Shown here: positions 5,221 through 5,558 of the stretch, piece after piece | Layout of the letters: every line of letters starts with the position of its first letter | Position numbering within the stretch: position 1 is the first letter of the stretch | DNA from: Acidimicrobiia bacterium | Lineage (GTDB): Bacteria > Actinomycetota > Acidimicrobiia > Spongiisociales > UBA5794 | DNA: 5,558 nucleotides | Direction of reading: 5' to 3' | Assembly: GCA_013003515.1 (NCBI GenBank) | Contig: JABDIW010000007.1 | Coordinates: 1-5,558, forward strand | Notes under the pieces: model-generated | The model's input: the letters and a program-made list of their open reading frames with translations, nothing else | What the model was told of the DNA's origin: nothing | Databases searched by the model: none | Translations under genes and position numbers: made by a program

Positions 5221-5558
5221 TCAGCTGCCGTCGCGAACGAAACGAAGCAGGATCCGGCCGATCAGGTCTTCGGACTCCAGACCGGCAGTGCGGTCGAGGA
5301 TCTCGGTTCGTACGTCTACGGGGTCGCAGCCCAGCACCTGCATGCGCCCATCGAGGTCGACACTGCGCCGATCGAGATCTACCAGCTCCTCTTCGAGATC
5401 CTCGGAGATCGGGGCATCGGAGGTGAACACCCGCACATCGAGCTGTTCGACCACGTCGAGGTACCCCTCGACGAGCTCGACGCCGACGGCGGCGAGACCG
5501 GCACAGTCATCGACGTCTTCGGGTTCGGTGGGGGTGCCTGTGCACGCAGCAGCGAGCA
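5221..5558 (-). CDS. Putative lipoprotein, family unknown (5' truncated by window)
   Basis: The frame stays open from the stop at 5221 to the window edge, giving 111 visible residues. The first readable residues are LAAAC followed by TGTPTEPEDVDD. That resembles a lipobox, with the lipidated Cys as visible residue 5 and then a polar, Thr/Pro/acid-rich linker. The hydrophobic core of the signal peptide would lie just beyond the window. Ala rather than the usual Leu at -3 makes the lipobox imperfect. The mature part is strongly acidic and looks helical (VELVEGYLDVVEQL; SEDLEEELVDLDRR). It has two further cysteines (visible residues 18 and 77) that could form a disulfide outside the membrane. 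I recognise no domain. A GTG at 5454 would give a 77-residue protein without the lipobox, but the longer reading frame is preferred. It lies 17 bases upstream of the archease gene; a functional link is unproven. Confidence 0.65.
   Translation of the reverse strand, partial: LAAACTGTPTEPEDVDDCAGLAAVGVELVEGYLDVVEQLDVRVFTSDAPISEDLEEELVDLDRRSVDLDGRMQVLGCDPVDVRTEILDRTAGLESEDLIGRILLRFVRDGS

Noticed and set aside
5221..5454. A 77-residue protein starting at the GTG at 5454.
   Set aside because: The frame is open further upstream to the window edge and includes a lipobox-like sequence, so this is probably an internal codon.

Overview
The window is GC-rich, densely packed bacterial DNA. Its gene content points to an actinobacterial chromosome. 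The end of a ppk1 gene is followed by a MutT1-type Nudix/histidine-phosphatase fusion, a gene neighbourhood also known from mycobacteria. Several genes appear to be read from leaderless transcripts, which are common in Actinobacteria. The class cannot be fixed from this sequence alone; Acidimicrobiia would fit. No mobile element, CRISPR array, tRNA or rRNA was seen.

Layout, left to right. (1) Bases 1-1234, plus strand: the C-terminal end of polyphosphate kinase 1, overlapping by one base (TGATG) a complete MutT1-like hydrolase. (2) Bases 1204-2555, minus strand: a two-gene unit. A six-helix membrane protein with a C-terminal, probably degenerate, zinc ribbon comes first. An alpha/beta hydrolase of the KANL3/Tex30-like type follows, probably coupled through a GTGA stop/start overlap. 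Its 3' end overlaps the mutT1-like gene tail to tail by 31 bases. (3) Bases 2556-2644: a short divergent intergenic region with two small dyads and a TAnnnT box in front of each flanking gene. (4) Bases 2645-3328, plus strand: 6-phosphogluconolactonase. (5) Bases 3329-5558, minus strand: in transcription order, the end of a putative lipoprotein, archease and RtcB RNA ligase. The rtcB and pgl stop codons abut with no base between them (TGATCA).

Functions. Ppk1 and the MutT1-like protein both act on phosphoanhydrides: polyphosphate, and oxidised or dinucleoside-polyphosphate nucleotides. The hydrolase/membrane-protein pair has no assignable pathway. Pgl is the lactonase of the oxidative pentose phosphate pathway. 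Archease and RtcB form a known RNA-ligation pair in which archease promotes guanylylation and turnover of RtcB.

The most notable non-coding signal is that pgl, the archease gene and the membrane-protein gene each have a TAnnnT hexamer ending exactly six bases before the start codon. The first two lack a usable Shine-Dalgarno sequence. This is the expected geometry of leaderless promoters. I see no clear evidence of a wholly new system. The least explained parts are the truncated lipoprotein beside archease/rtcB and the membrane-protein/hydrolase pair.
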